In this document: positions 36,797-44,659 of the stretch, in pieces
Numbering within the stretch: position 1 is the first letter of the stretch
How the letters are laid out: every line of letters begins with the position of its first letter
Source: Bacteroidota bacterium
GTDB taxonomy: Bacteria; Bacteroidota; Bacteroidia; Bacteroidales; JAADGE01
Direction: 5' to 3'
Length of the DNA: 51,878 nucleotides
NCBI GenBank assembly: GCA_024277895.1
Contig: JAJRUH010000002.1
Span: 1-51,878 of the forward strand
Notes under the pieces: generated by a model
What the model was told of the DNA's origin: nothing
The model's input: the letters and a program-made list of their open reading frames with translations, nothing else
Database searches by the model: none
Made by a program: the position numbers and the translations under genes

Positions 36797-37696
36797 TTGA
36801 AAAAAAAACTCATCATAATTGCAGGACCTACAGGTATCGGAAAAACCGATTTAAGTATTGAACTTGCTCAAATGCTTGATACTTATATAATATCCGCAGA
36901 TTCACGACAAATATACAAAGAATTGAAAATCGGAGTGGCTCGTCCTTCCGAACAAGATTTATCAAAAGTTAAGCACTTTATGATTGCGAATAAATCAGTT
37001 TTCGACTATTACAGTGCCGGAAAATACGAATTAGAAGTCCTTGATATTCTGAAAGATATATTTAAAGAGAAAAATACGGCACTTTTAGTCGGCGGTTCGG
37101 GAATGTATATTGATGCCGTTTGCAAAGGCATTGATGCCCTGCCCGATGCCGACCCGGAAATACGAAAAAAACTGACCGAAAAATACGAAAAAGAAGGTAT
37201 CGAAAGCCTGCGTTTCGACCTTAAACGATTAGACCCCGAGCATTACGAAATCGTAGATTTAAACAATTCGAAAAGACTTTTAAGAGCCGTAGAAGTTTGC
37301 CTGCAAACCGGAAAAACTTACACTTCTTTTCTTACAAAACCGAACAAAGAACGCAACTTTACAATTCTGAAAATCGGTTTAGAAAGGGAAAGAAAAGAAC
37401 TTTACGACAGGATAAATCGCAGGGTTGATTTAATGATTGAAGACGGACTTGTTGAAGAAGCAAAAAAATATTACAAATACAAGCATCTTAATTCTTTAAA
37501 TACCGTGGGATACAAAGAACTTTTTGCTTATTTTAACGGAGAATACAATTTAGAAGAAGCAATACGACTTATAAAACGTAATTCCCGAAGATATGCAAAA
37601 CGCCAAATCACTTGGTTTAAAAGAGATAAAGAAATCAGCCGGTTTCATCCGGATGAAAAACAAAATATTTTAAAGTTTTTTTCGGAGCATACTTAG
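36797..37696 (+). CDS. miaA: tRNA dimethylallyltransferase MiaA
   Basis: A 299-residue enzyme that adds an isopentenyl group to A37 of tRNAs reading UNN codons. The P loop GPTGIGKTDLS is at residues 9-19, ISADSRQIYKEL follows, and LVGGSGMYIDAV and the C-terminal RRYAKRQITWFKRD are all family blocks. The start is TTG at 36797: a TAA lies in frame four codons upstream and no ATG is available. The TAG stop coincides with the left edge of element copy C, so insertion of that element may have set the C terminus. Confidence 0.95.
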   Translation: MKKKLIIIAGPTGIGKTDLSIELAQMLDTYIISADSRQIYKELKIGVARPSEQDLSKVKHFMIANKSVFDYYSAGKYELEVLDILKDIFKEKNTALLVGGSGMYIDAVCKGIDALPDADPEIRKKLTEKYEKEGIESLRFDLKRLDPEHYEIVDLNNSKRLLRAVEVCLQTGKTYTSFLTKPNKERNFTILKIGLERERKELYDRINRRVDLMIEDGLVEEAKKYYKYKHLNSLNTVGYKELFAYFNGEYNLEEAIRLIKRNSRRYAKRQITWFKRDKEISRFHPDEKQNILKFFSEHT

Positions 37697-37959
37697 AGTT
37701 TGCTGAAAAACGCTAATATATCTGTGTTTCAGTTACTTGTAAGATTACTTACAAATACAAGTGCAAGGTTTTTAATTCATTTCACCCTATTTCCTTGCAT
37801 TTGTGTAAAATGTTGATAGTCATCGTATCACTATTTCAATTTAAGTGAAACAGGCTTAAGTTTAACAGGCTGTTTGTTAACACATTGATACGATGACTTG
37901 CGGATTTAAGGTATTTAGATACTGTGTTAAAATTTTACCGAAATATTTGCAGCAAACCA
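37696..37959. mobile_element. Miniature inverted-repeat element, copy C (diverged, with nested unit)
   Basis: The left part, from GAGTTTGCTGAAAAACGC, matches copy A almost base for base for over 100 bases. The inner hairpin is kept: ACAAGTGCAAGG (37757-37768) with CCTTGCATTTGT (37793-37804). The right end TTTGCAGCAAACC is a degraded version of the terminal repeat. No flanking TATTTA pair remains. It carries the nested inverted repeat at 37818-37898. It exactly fills the gap between the convergent miaA and nadK genes and encodes nothing. Confidence 0.7.
37818..37898. repeat. 81-base inverted-repeat unit nested in copy C
   Basis: Perfect 13-base arms AGTCATCGTATCA (37818-37830) and TGATACGATGACT (37886-37898) enclose 55 bases. 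Inside are two copies of AACAGGCT and two TTAAG motifs. This stretch has no counterpart in copies A and B. Confidence 0.65.
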
Positions 37960-38841
37960 TCAATTCCTTTTATCAAAACCCCACATCAATTTATCACGAA
38001 TATTATCAAAAAAAGTATTACCTTCAATTCTTACGGTTTTGATTTTAAAATCTGCGGCTTTTATGCAAATTTTTGTATTTTTTTCAACAACAACCGATTG
38101 CGAATCAATTGAAAGCAAATAATTTTCGGCTCTGCCGGAAACTTTTATGGTAATATCGTAATTATCGGGCAGCACAATAGGACGAACGGTAAGGTTATGC
38201 GGAGCAATCGGAGTGATAATAAAATTGCTTGAACCCGGAACAACAATAGGTCCGCCCAAACTCAAAGAATATGCCGTAGAACCGGTAGGTGTTGCAAGTA
38301 TCAGTCCGTCAGCCCAGTAGGTATTCAGATATTCACCGTTTACATAAACTTTAATCGTAATCATAGAGCCCGAATCACGCTTCAAAACCGTAACTTCATT
38401 CAATGCAAAATTAAAATCTTTAAAATATTTCTTATCGGTTTTTACCTCCAGCAAAGTCCTGTCTTCCGTAATATACCTGTTTTCAAAAATTGCTTTTAAT
38501 GCTTGCGGAATTTCTTCTTTTGAAATATTTGCCAAAAAACCCAATCTGCCGCTGTTAATCCCCACAATGGGGACTTCGGTATTTCTGACAAACGAAACGG
38601 CATCTAAAAAAGTTCCGTCGCCGCCTATGCTGAAAACAATATCCGGCAAATTATTTTCGGAAAATGCTTCGCTGAACAACGAATGAACAGCAGGAATATC
38701 TGTGCAATTTTTTGAAATAAAACGAAAATACGGCTCATAAATAACAATCTCAGCATTGTTTTCTTTCAGAATTTTAAAAAAGTTGCTTAAAACACTTTTA
38801 AAATCATCATTAAAATTTTTACCGAATATTGCTGCTCTCAT
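37960..38841 (-). CDS. nadK: NAD kinase
   Basis: A 293-residue enzyme that phosphorylates NAD to NADP. The family motif GGDGTFLDA is at residues 73-81 with Asp75 as the catalytic residue. The later NEVTVLKRDSGSMI and WADGLILATPTGSTAYSLSLGGPIV blocks make up the NAD-binding site. The ATG start gives the usual length. Downstream of the LuxR gene across a 55-base gap filled by an ACTTT-type array; convergent with miaA. Confidence 0.96.
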   Translation of the reverse strand: MRAAIFGKNFNDDFKSVLSNFFKILKENNAEIVIYEPYFRFISKNCTDIPAVHSLFSEAFSENNLPDIVFSIGGDGTFLDAVSFVRNTEVPIVGINSGRLGFLANISKEEIPQALKAIFENRYITEDRTLLEVKTDKKYFKDFNFALNEVTVLKRDSGSMITIKVYVNGEYLNTYWADGLILATPTGSTAYSLSLGGPIVVPGSSNFIITPIAPHNLTVRPIVLPDNYDITIKVSGRAENYLLSIDSQSVVVEKNTKICIKAADFKIKTVRIEGNTFFDNIRDKLMWGFDKRN

Positions 38842-38884
38842 AACTTTATACTTTCAACTTTTCCCATTTAACTTTTAACTTTCT
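38842..38884. repeat. Degenerate ACTTT array before nadK
   Basis: Repeated AACTTT/TACTTT/CAACTTT/AACTTTT units fill most of the gap between the LuxR stop and the nadK start, like the array at 10974-11006. On the minus-strand transcript it is a purine-rich AAAGT leader. Confidence 0.55.
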
Positions 38885-38896
38885 GCTCTACACTCC

Positions 38897-39493
38897 CTAA
38901 ACCGCCTCTTCAATTTTAATTAAATTATTCAAAATAGCATAAACGGTAAGCCCTGAAACTGTTTTTATTCCTAATTTCTTTGTAATATTTTTTCGATGTG
39001 TTATTACCGTATGCGGGCTTATAAACAAAGTTTCGCCTATTTCTTTATTTGTTTTTCCCAAAGCAATTTGTTTTACGACTTCTTTTTCCCGTTCAGATAA
39101 ATTTTCCGACAAGTTATCATCTTTTTTCGGTTTTATTTCATTTATTAAAGATTGTATTTTTTCAACAATCAAAGACTTCGGTTCATCAACGGAAATTTTT
39201 AAATCAAAAACGGAAAAATTATCTGCTTCTCGCCTTGTTCCTACAAAGACTATCAATTTTAGATCTTTAAACTTTTTCCTTATGTCCAAAATAAGTTCGG
39301 GAACAGCATCAATTAATTTTGCATTGATAATTAAAACATCCGGTTTTATTCCCGATATATTTTTCAATAAATTTTCAACATTATGCAGCTCATTAACAAC
39401 TCCTGTTTCATAGAAATTACTGATAATTTGCATTAAACCCGAACGAATAATATACGACTTCTCAACAATAAGAAATGAAAGTTTTGCTGCCAT
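38897..39493 (-). CDS. LuxR-type regulator with degenerate receiver domain
   Basis: A 198-residue transcription regulator of the NarL/FixJ shape. The C-terminal HTH (about 130-195) shows LSEREKEVVKQIALGKTNKEI and SPHTVITHRKNITKKLGI, a clear LuxR/GerE domain. The N-terminal part has the receiver-like layout, but the phosphorylation-site region reads PDVLIINAKL, with Asn where the acceptor Asp is expected, and the acidic pair at the start is missing (LIVEKSY). It is thus probably not controlled by phosphorylation. Its start overlaps the stop of the RIC-like hemerythrin gene by one base, so the two act together. Confidence 0.83.
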   Translation of the reverse strand: MAAKLSFLIVEKSYIIRSGLMQIISNFYETGVVNELHNVENLLKNISGIKPDVLIINAKLIDAVPELILDIRKKFKDLKLIVFVGTRREADNFSVFDLKISVDEPKSLIVEKIQSLINEIKPKKDDNLSENLSEREKEVVKQIALGKTNKEIGETLFISPHTVITHRKNITKKLGIKTVSGLTVYAILNNLIKIEEAV

Positions 39494-40224
39494 TAATTTC
39501 TGTTTTTTAGTTCTGTTTCCATTCTTTCGGCAACAGGTATAACAACATTATTCTCTAACTCGGTATGGTCGGTCAAATCTTTTTCCAACTTGAATATTTC
39601 AATAAGTATCTGCTCCGTAACATCCTGATTTTTCGCTGGTTGCAAATACTTTATTATTATATTTTTTAAATCAAGCAAAGATGAATTTAACTCATCATGT
39701 GTTTCTGCATAATCTTTTATCGATTTTGTTTTTAATTTTTCAAGAAGTGAAGATGCTGTTTTTCCGGTATTATTATAATTTTGTTCCAATTCCAAAACAT
39801 AAGGATATATTTCTGTCTCTTCATTTGCCGTATGTTCAGTAACTTCTTTTCTGTATTGACTGAAAAATTTCTTTAATACATTCTTATTTTTCACATTATC
39901 CTCTTCTTCCCACTCTAACGAATCAATTAAATTCTCAATAAACGGAAGTTTCACTTTATTATAATAATAATGAGACTTCAACAAATAGCTAACAGTCAGA
40001 GATAAAGACATATTCCTAAGCTTTTCATAGGGATTATAATCCTTATCATTAAAAGCGTTAACTATTTCGAGAAAAAAATCAGTATGAATGCCGTATTGTT
40101 TACATATTTGCTCTACATTCTTGTCTCCGAAGCCAAATTTTATTCCGAAACGAGAAATAATCGGTATCAAATGATAATTTTGAAGAATAACATCTGCCGG
40201 TTTTATATTTTTTGTAATAAGCAT
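39493..40224 (-). CDS. RIC/ScdA-like di-iron hemerythrin protein
   Basis: A 243-residue protein. Residues about 8-58 resemble the ScdA N-terminal domain, with FGIKFGFGD in place of the Cys-Cys segment of Staphylococcus ScdA. The remainder is a four-helix hemerythrin domain with a complete ligand set matching E. coli YtfE in order and spacing: His85, His131-x3-Glu135, His176, His220-x3-Glu224. YtfE/RIC proteins repair iron-sulfur centres and handle nitric oxide. Here it is translationally coupled to a LuxR regulator, so a sensor role for O2, NO or redox is possible. Confidence 0.85.
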   Translation of the reverse strand: MLITKNIKPADVILQNYHLIPIISRFGIKFGFGDKNVEQICKQYGIHTDFFLEIVNAFNDKDYNPYEKLRNMSLSLTVSYLLKSHYYYNKVKLPFIENLIDSLEWEEEDNVKNKNVLKKFFSQYRKEVTEHTANEETEIYPYVLELEQNYNNTGKTASSLLEKLKTKSIKDYAETHDELNSSLLDLKNIIIKYLQPAKNQDVTEQILIEIFKLEKDLTDHTELENNVVIPVAERMETELKNRN

Positions 40225-40231
40225 TTTTTTA

Positions 40232-40239
40232 CAAATTTA
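40232..40239 (-). promoter_or_regulatory. -7 box close to RIC-like gene start
   Basis: Minus strand TAAATTTG, an exact TAnnTTTG, ending seven bases before the ATG at 40224; a transcript from it would have almost no leader. Confidence 0.35.
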
Positions 40240-40285
40240 GTTTTAATTTTAAATCCTTGACTTTTTACTTTATAAATTTCCAATT

Positions 40286-41803
40286 CTAATGAGCCCAATC
40301 CGGAAAAATATTAATATCAATTCCAAAAATATGTTGTCCCCAAAAATATACAGTTGCACTCACAATTAACACACCGACCATATTCAATATAAAACCTGTT
40401 TTCATCATTTCTTAAATACGAATTTTATTTGTTCCGAAAATAATGGCATTCGGCGGAGTTGCTACAGGCAGCATAAATGCTAACGATGCGGCAAGCGTTC
40501 CGGTAATCATCAGCAGTAAAGGGTTCATTTTTAAAGAGATAGACAAACTTGCAAGTATCGGCAAAATCATTTGTGTTGAAGCCGTATTTGAAGTTAATTC
40601 GGTTAAAAAGGACATAAATAAAGCCACAATAATAATTATAACAAACGGATGAACTCCGGAAAGTACAGTTAACAATTCTCCGAGCCGGTCAGTTAAACCG
40701 GAAACTTTAAACCCCTTTGCCAAAGCAAAACCGCCGCCGAAAAGCAAAATTATATGCCAAGGCAGTTTTGCAAAAATTTCATTATCTAAAATACGTTTTT
40801 TCTCCTTTGATTTTGACGGAATCAGAAATAATACAGAAGCAACGAATATTGCAACGGTTCCGTCATTCAAATATTCGGGATTTTTAAATAAAGAAGCCCA
40901 GCCAGGAATATGAATTCCGAAATTAAACCCGTTTCTGAAAATCCATAAAAAAGCCAGAACTATAAAAGCCGTAAAAACAACTTTTTCTTCATAGCTTGCT
41001 TTTCCTAATGCTGCGTATTGATCTTTAAAAACAGTATTCCCTTTAACTTTTTCCTTTTCGGAAGGTTTATATTTAAAATATAATATCAGCCAAACCGCAA
41101 TCAGCATAATAAAAGATACAGGCAATGCAAATACAAACCATTGTGAAAAAGATATTTCCGGGGCACCGGGGAAATTTAACGCAAAAATCTTTGTAAAAGC
41201 CAAATTCGGCGGTGTACCTATTAATGTTGCTATTCCGCCTACCGATGCTCCGTAAGCAATACTCAAAAGCAAACCGATTGAAATTTTCTTTGCATCCTCA
41301 GGGTTTAGATATTCGGCAAATTTGTATATCAGCGACATAGCAACCGGCACCATCATCATTGCCGTTGCCGTGTTCGACATCCACATTGACAGAAAGGCAG
41401 TTGCAAACATAAATCCAAAAAGAATTTTTCCGAAACCGCTGCCGGAAACGGATAATATTTTTAAAGCAATTCTTTTGTGTAAATTATGTTTTTCCATTGC
41501 AAGTGCAACCAAAAAACCGCCGACAAATAAAAAAATTATACTGTTAAAATATTCCGACGAAACCGCTTTGCCGTTCATAATACCGAAAGCAGGGAACAAA
41601 ACAACCGGTAAAAGTGCCGTTACGGCTACCGGAACAGCTTCCGTAATCCACCAAACAGCCATCCAAACGGCTATTGCAAGCGTTGAAGTTACTTCCGGCT
41701 TACCGGGTTCTAAATCAACAAAAAGTAAAATTAAAACAGCAGATAAAACACCGGTAATCAGTCCTATTTGTTTACTGACAGTATTTTTGTTTTCTTTCGG
41801 CAT
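40286..41803 (-). pseudogene. DASS/SLC13 Na+-coupled anion transporter with in-frame TAA near the end
   Basis: Residues 1-463 form most of a divalent-anion:sodium symporter with about 11 helices. Both sodium-site SNT motifs are present (MSNTATAMM and LTSNTASTQMIL), plus GTPPNLAF and VATPPNAIIFG. The frame then meets TAA (40412-40414) and continues without shift for 41 more codons: EMMKTGFILNMVGVLIVSA and further to PDWAH, stopping at TAG 40286-40288. Family members normally have a last membrane helix after NAIIFG, and this tail is that helix. So the gene is either truncated by a point mutation, or the last helix is made separately from the ATGATG just after the stop. Substrate (dicarboxylate, sulfate or phosphate type) unknown. 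Confidence 0.8.
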
Positions 41804-41824
41804 TTATTTATTAAAACTTAAATA

Positions 41825-41832
41825 CAAATTTA
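41825..41832 (-). promoter_or_regulatory. -7 promoter box for DASS transporter
   Basis: Minus strand TAAATTTG, exact TAnnTTTG, 21 bases before the ATG. Confidence 0.5.
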
Positions 41833-41912
41833 ATATAAAGTTATTAGTATTTTTAATTTTTCACAGTAAAAATTGTTATGTAAAGTAAAATACAGATTCA
41901 CATAAAAATAAT

Positions 41913-41920
41913 TACTTTTG
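41913..41920 (+). promoter_or_regulatory. -7 promoter box for small outer-membrane protein
   Basis: TACTTTTG, exact TAnnTTTG, 18 bases before the ATG at 41939. It overlaps a TTG at 41918, which argues against that codon as the start. Confidence 0.5.
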
Positions 41921-41938
41921 CTTAAATATCTTATTTTA

Positions 41939-42535
41939 ATGAAAACACATATTTTAATTTTAGTTTTTTTTCTTTCTGCAGGATCGGTTTTTTCACAAAG
42001 CAGTTTATCGGTTCGTTTATTAACGATATCTGCGCATCCTTTTGCAAAACAGAATTTACCCTTACATCAAAATAAAATTGACAATAAAGGATACTTCACT
42101 TTTGAACCGGGACTAATATTTTCATACGACCGTTTTATTGCAAAAAAATTGTCTTTCAGAATATCAACTTCCGTAATGAACGACAGATATAACACACTCG
42201 CCGGATACAGCCAAATAATGTTAAAATATAAAGTTTTAAAATATTACAAACATTCATTTTATATAGGTTTCGGTCCTGCAATTCATTACGAAACTGATAA
42301 AACCGGAACGGAAGGCTGGGTAAATGAAGCAAATTACAAACAATCAGGAAATACTTTATATAAAGTTTCGTGGTTGAGCGGTATGGCTGAATACAATTAT
42401 TATTTAACAAAAAAAATTGACTTAGCCGTAACTTTAAATCACACACATTCACGTTCTTTAGGTTTAAGTATCGGTGTCCGTTTCGATATTCCCGATCCGA
42501 ACGGAAAAGGTTGTGATTGTCCGAGCTTCAGATAG
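41939..42535 (+). CDS. Small exported beta-barrel-like protein
   Basis: From ATG 41939 this is a 198-residue protein with signal peptide MKTHILILVFFLSAGSVFSQ. The mature part alternates hydrophobic and polar residues in strands ending in aromatics (YFTFEPGLIFSYDRF, HSFYIGFGPAIHY, LGLSIGVRFDI), as in small outer-membrane barrels. The C terminus has a Cys pair, GCDCPSF. I do not recognise a named family; an outer-membrane or periplasmic role is inferred. Ends in TAG and is followed by a large perfect hairpin. Confidence 0.72.
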   Translation: MKTHILILVFFLSAGSVFSQSSLSVRLLTISAHPFAKQNLPLHQNKIDNKGYFTFEPGLIFSYDRFIAKKLSFRISTSVMNDRYNTLAGYSQIMLKYKVLKYYKHSFYIGFGPAIHYETDKTGTEGWVNEANYKQSGNTLYKVSWLSGMAEYNYYLTKKIDLAVTLNHTHSRSLGLSIGVRFDIPDPNGKGCDCPSFR

Positions 42536-42548
42536 CAGCTTGCGTAAA

Positions 42549-42591
42549 ATAATATTCATCCGATGACTTAGAGTCATCGGATGAATATTAT
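42549..42591. terminator. Perfect 20-base-pair hairpin
   Basis: The arms 42549-42568 and 42572-42591 are exact reverse complements around a 3-base loop TAG; the stem contains CATCCGATGACT. There is no long T run after it, only an AT-rich stretch. It lies 13 bases after the small OMP gene, so a terminator or mRNA-end stabiliser is likely, for both strands. Confidence 0.6.
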
Positions 42592-42616
42592 AATAATTCT
42601 TTATTATCTTTAAAAG

Positions 42617-44560
42617 ATGAAAAAAGCAATACTCATAATTTTAATAATTTTTATAAATAATACTGTTTTTTCTCAAACTTTATCTACAAAAAACAAAAGA
42701 GCAATTGAATATTTTAACAAAGCATTAAAATATTACAACTCTTATAATTATAAAGAAGCCGTTTATTGGTCGGAAGCGGCATTAGATAAAGATAAAAAAT
42801 TTATTGAAGTATATTATTTATTATCTGACATTTACGGAGAAAACAAACTTTATGATAAAAAAATACTTGCCCTTAAAAAAGCAATCAGCATAAAACCTCA
42901 AAAAAGTGCTTTGGCTTATTTTACACTTGCAAAAACCGAACTTTCAATCGGAAGATATGAAGATGCAAAACAAGATTTTGAACTGCTGAAAAAATATGAT
43001 GTGCAAAAACGGTATTTAAAAAGTATCAATAAATACGTAACAAAATGTAATTTCGGAATTGAAGCAATGAAGCATCCGGTAAATTTCAAGCCTGTTAACC
43101 TCGGGAAAAATATCAATTCGCAATATGACGAATATCTGCCCAGTCTCACCGCCGATGAGCAAACCTTAATATTTACTCGCCTGATACCTTCCGGAAAAAT
43201 TTCTTATGACGGGACTGTTGAGAAACAAGAAGATTTTTATTTTTCAAAAAAAGTAAACGGTATTTTTTCAAAAGCAAAAGCTTTAGGCTCACCCTTAAAC
43301 ACTTTAGGAAACGAAGGAGCACAATCAATTTCGGCAGACGGCAAATTGTTATTTTTTACATCCTGCGAATACGACAGGGGAAAGTCTTATCACGGACTTA
43401 CATTCGGAAGTTGCGATATTTTCGTATCGCATAAAACAGGCAAAAAATGGAGCAAACCGAAAAATCTCGGCAAACCCGTAAACAGCAAATATTGGGAATC
43501 ACAACCCTCATTCTCCTCCGACGGAAAAACATTGTATTTTGCATCAAATCGCCCCGGCGGAAAAGGCGGTATTGATATTTGGAAAACCGTAATGAAAAAA
43601 GACAGCAGTTGGTCGCAACCCGTAAATCTCGGAGATACAATTAATACTTCCGGACACGAACAATCGCCTTTTATTCACTACGATAATAAAACATTATATT
43701 TTGCTTCGAACGGACACCCCGGAATGGGAAAATCCGACTTATTTTTAAGCCGAAAAGACAGCACAGGACATTGGGAAAAACCACAAAACCTCGGTTACCC
43801 GATTAATACTTTCGACGAAGAAGTCAGTTTGGTATTAAACGCAAAAGGCGATAAAGCTTATTTTGCATCCTCAAAAAAATCGGAATTCGGAGGTATTGAT
43901 TTATACACTTTTGAAATGACAAAAGAAAATAAACCGCAACAAGTTACTTATATTCAAGGAGTTGTTTACGACAAAGAAACTTCTAAAAGATTATCTTCCG
44001 TTATAAAACTGATAAATCTTAAAACTCAAAAAGAGGTTGCTCTTGCTTCTTCAGATGAGCTGACAGGCAGATATTTAGTATGCCTTCCTGCCGGAGAAAA
44101 TTTTGCATTCACCGTTTCAAAATCGGGGTATTTATTTTTTTCGGAGAATTTCAGTGTGCAAAAAAACGATGACAGTTTAAAAACTTATCATTTCGACATT
44201 CCTTTATCGCCCGTTAAAAAAGGAGAAAAAACTATACTGAAAAACATATTTTTTGATACCGATTCTTACGAGCTAAAAAAAATATCTTTTATCGAACTCG
44301 ATAATCTTGTTAAATTTATGAGGAACAACCCTAAAGTAAAAATTGAAATAGGCGGACATACCGACAATACCGGAAACGAGCAACACAACAGAGAATTATC
44401 TCTGAAAAGAGCAAAATCGGTTTATAACTACCTGATTAAAAGGAATATAGAAAAAGCAAGATTAACATATAAAGGTTACGGAAGCAAATATCCGGTTGAA
44501 AAAAATGATACGGAAGAAGGCAAACAAAAAAACAGGAGAACGGAAATTAAGGTTTTATAA
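42617..44560 (+). CDS. PorE-like TPR/beta-propeller/OmpA protein
   Basis: A 647-residue exported protein with signal peptide (cleavage near FSQ, residue 20). The domains in order are TPR repeats (about 25-150), a PD40-type propeller (about 155-435) with repeated motifs such as GKTLYFASNRPGGKGGIDIW, a carboxypeptidase-regulatory-like domain (about 445-530) and a C-terminal OmpA domain with GHTDNTGNEQHNRELSLKRA from residue 580. This is the architecture of PorE, the T9SS protein that ties the secretion machine to peptidoglycan. Unlike PorE there is no lipobox Cys after the signal peptide. Many paralogues of this layout exist, so the role in T9SS is a guess. Confidence 0.85.
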   Translation: MKKAILIILIIFINNTVFSQTLSTKNKRAIEYFNKALKYYNSYNYKEAVYWSEAALDKDKKFIEVYYLLSDIYGENKLYDKKILALKKAISIKPQKSALAYFTLAKTELSIGRYEDAKQDFELLKKYDVQKRYLKSINKYVTKCNFGIEAMKHPVNFKPVNLGKNINSQYDEYLPSLTADEQTLIFTRLIPSGKISYDGTVEKQEDFYFSKKVNGIFSKAKALGSPLNTLGNEGAQSISADGKLLFFTSCEYDRGKSYHGLTFGSCDIFVSHKTGKKWSKPKNLGKPVNSKYWESQPSFSSDGKTLYFASNRPGGKGGIDIWKTVMKKDSSWSQPVNLGDTINTSGHEQSPFIHYDNKTLYFASNGHPGMGKSDLFLSRKDSTGHWEKPQNLGYPINTFDEEVSLVLNAKGDKAYFASSKKSEFGGIDLYTFEMTKENKPQQVTYIQGVVYDKETSKRLSSVIKLINLKTQKEVALASSDELTGRYLVCLPAGENFAFTVSKSGYLFFSENFSVQKNDDSLKTYHFDIPLSPVKKGEKTILKNIFFDTDSYELKKISFIELDNLVKFMRNNPKVKIEIGGHTDNTGNEQHNRELSLKRAKSVYNYLIKRNIEKARLTYKGYGSKYPVEKNDTEEGKQKNRRTEIKVL

Positions 44561-44621
44561 TCTGATACAGCATATAATTTATATAAAAACCGGAGAAAAT
44601 TTTGTTTTCTGAAAAAATAAA

Positions 44622-44655
44622 TGTAATTTTACAGTATTAAAAATGTAATTTTACA
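44622..44655. promoter_or_regulatory. Tandem palindromes before the toxin-antitoxin genes
   Basis: TGTAATTTTACA occurs twice (44622-44633 and 44644-44655), as two TGTAA-N2-TTACA inverted repeats inside a 15-base direct repeat. They are 22 bases apart, two helical turns, and the second ends four bases before the antitoxin ATG. This is the arrangement expected of a self-repressing antitoxin operator overlapping the promoter. Confidence 0.6.
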
Positions 44656-44659
44656 TACT

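Noticed and set aside
41322-41888. 188-residue plus-strand frame opposite the DASS transporter
   Set aside because: It overlaps the conserved transporter fully, has no recognisable domain, and is an antisense shadow.
44585-44615. Terminator after the PorE-like gene (AGAAAA/TTTTCT pairing)
   Set aside because: Only six A-T-rich pairs without G-C strength; not separable from background in this AT-rich DNA.
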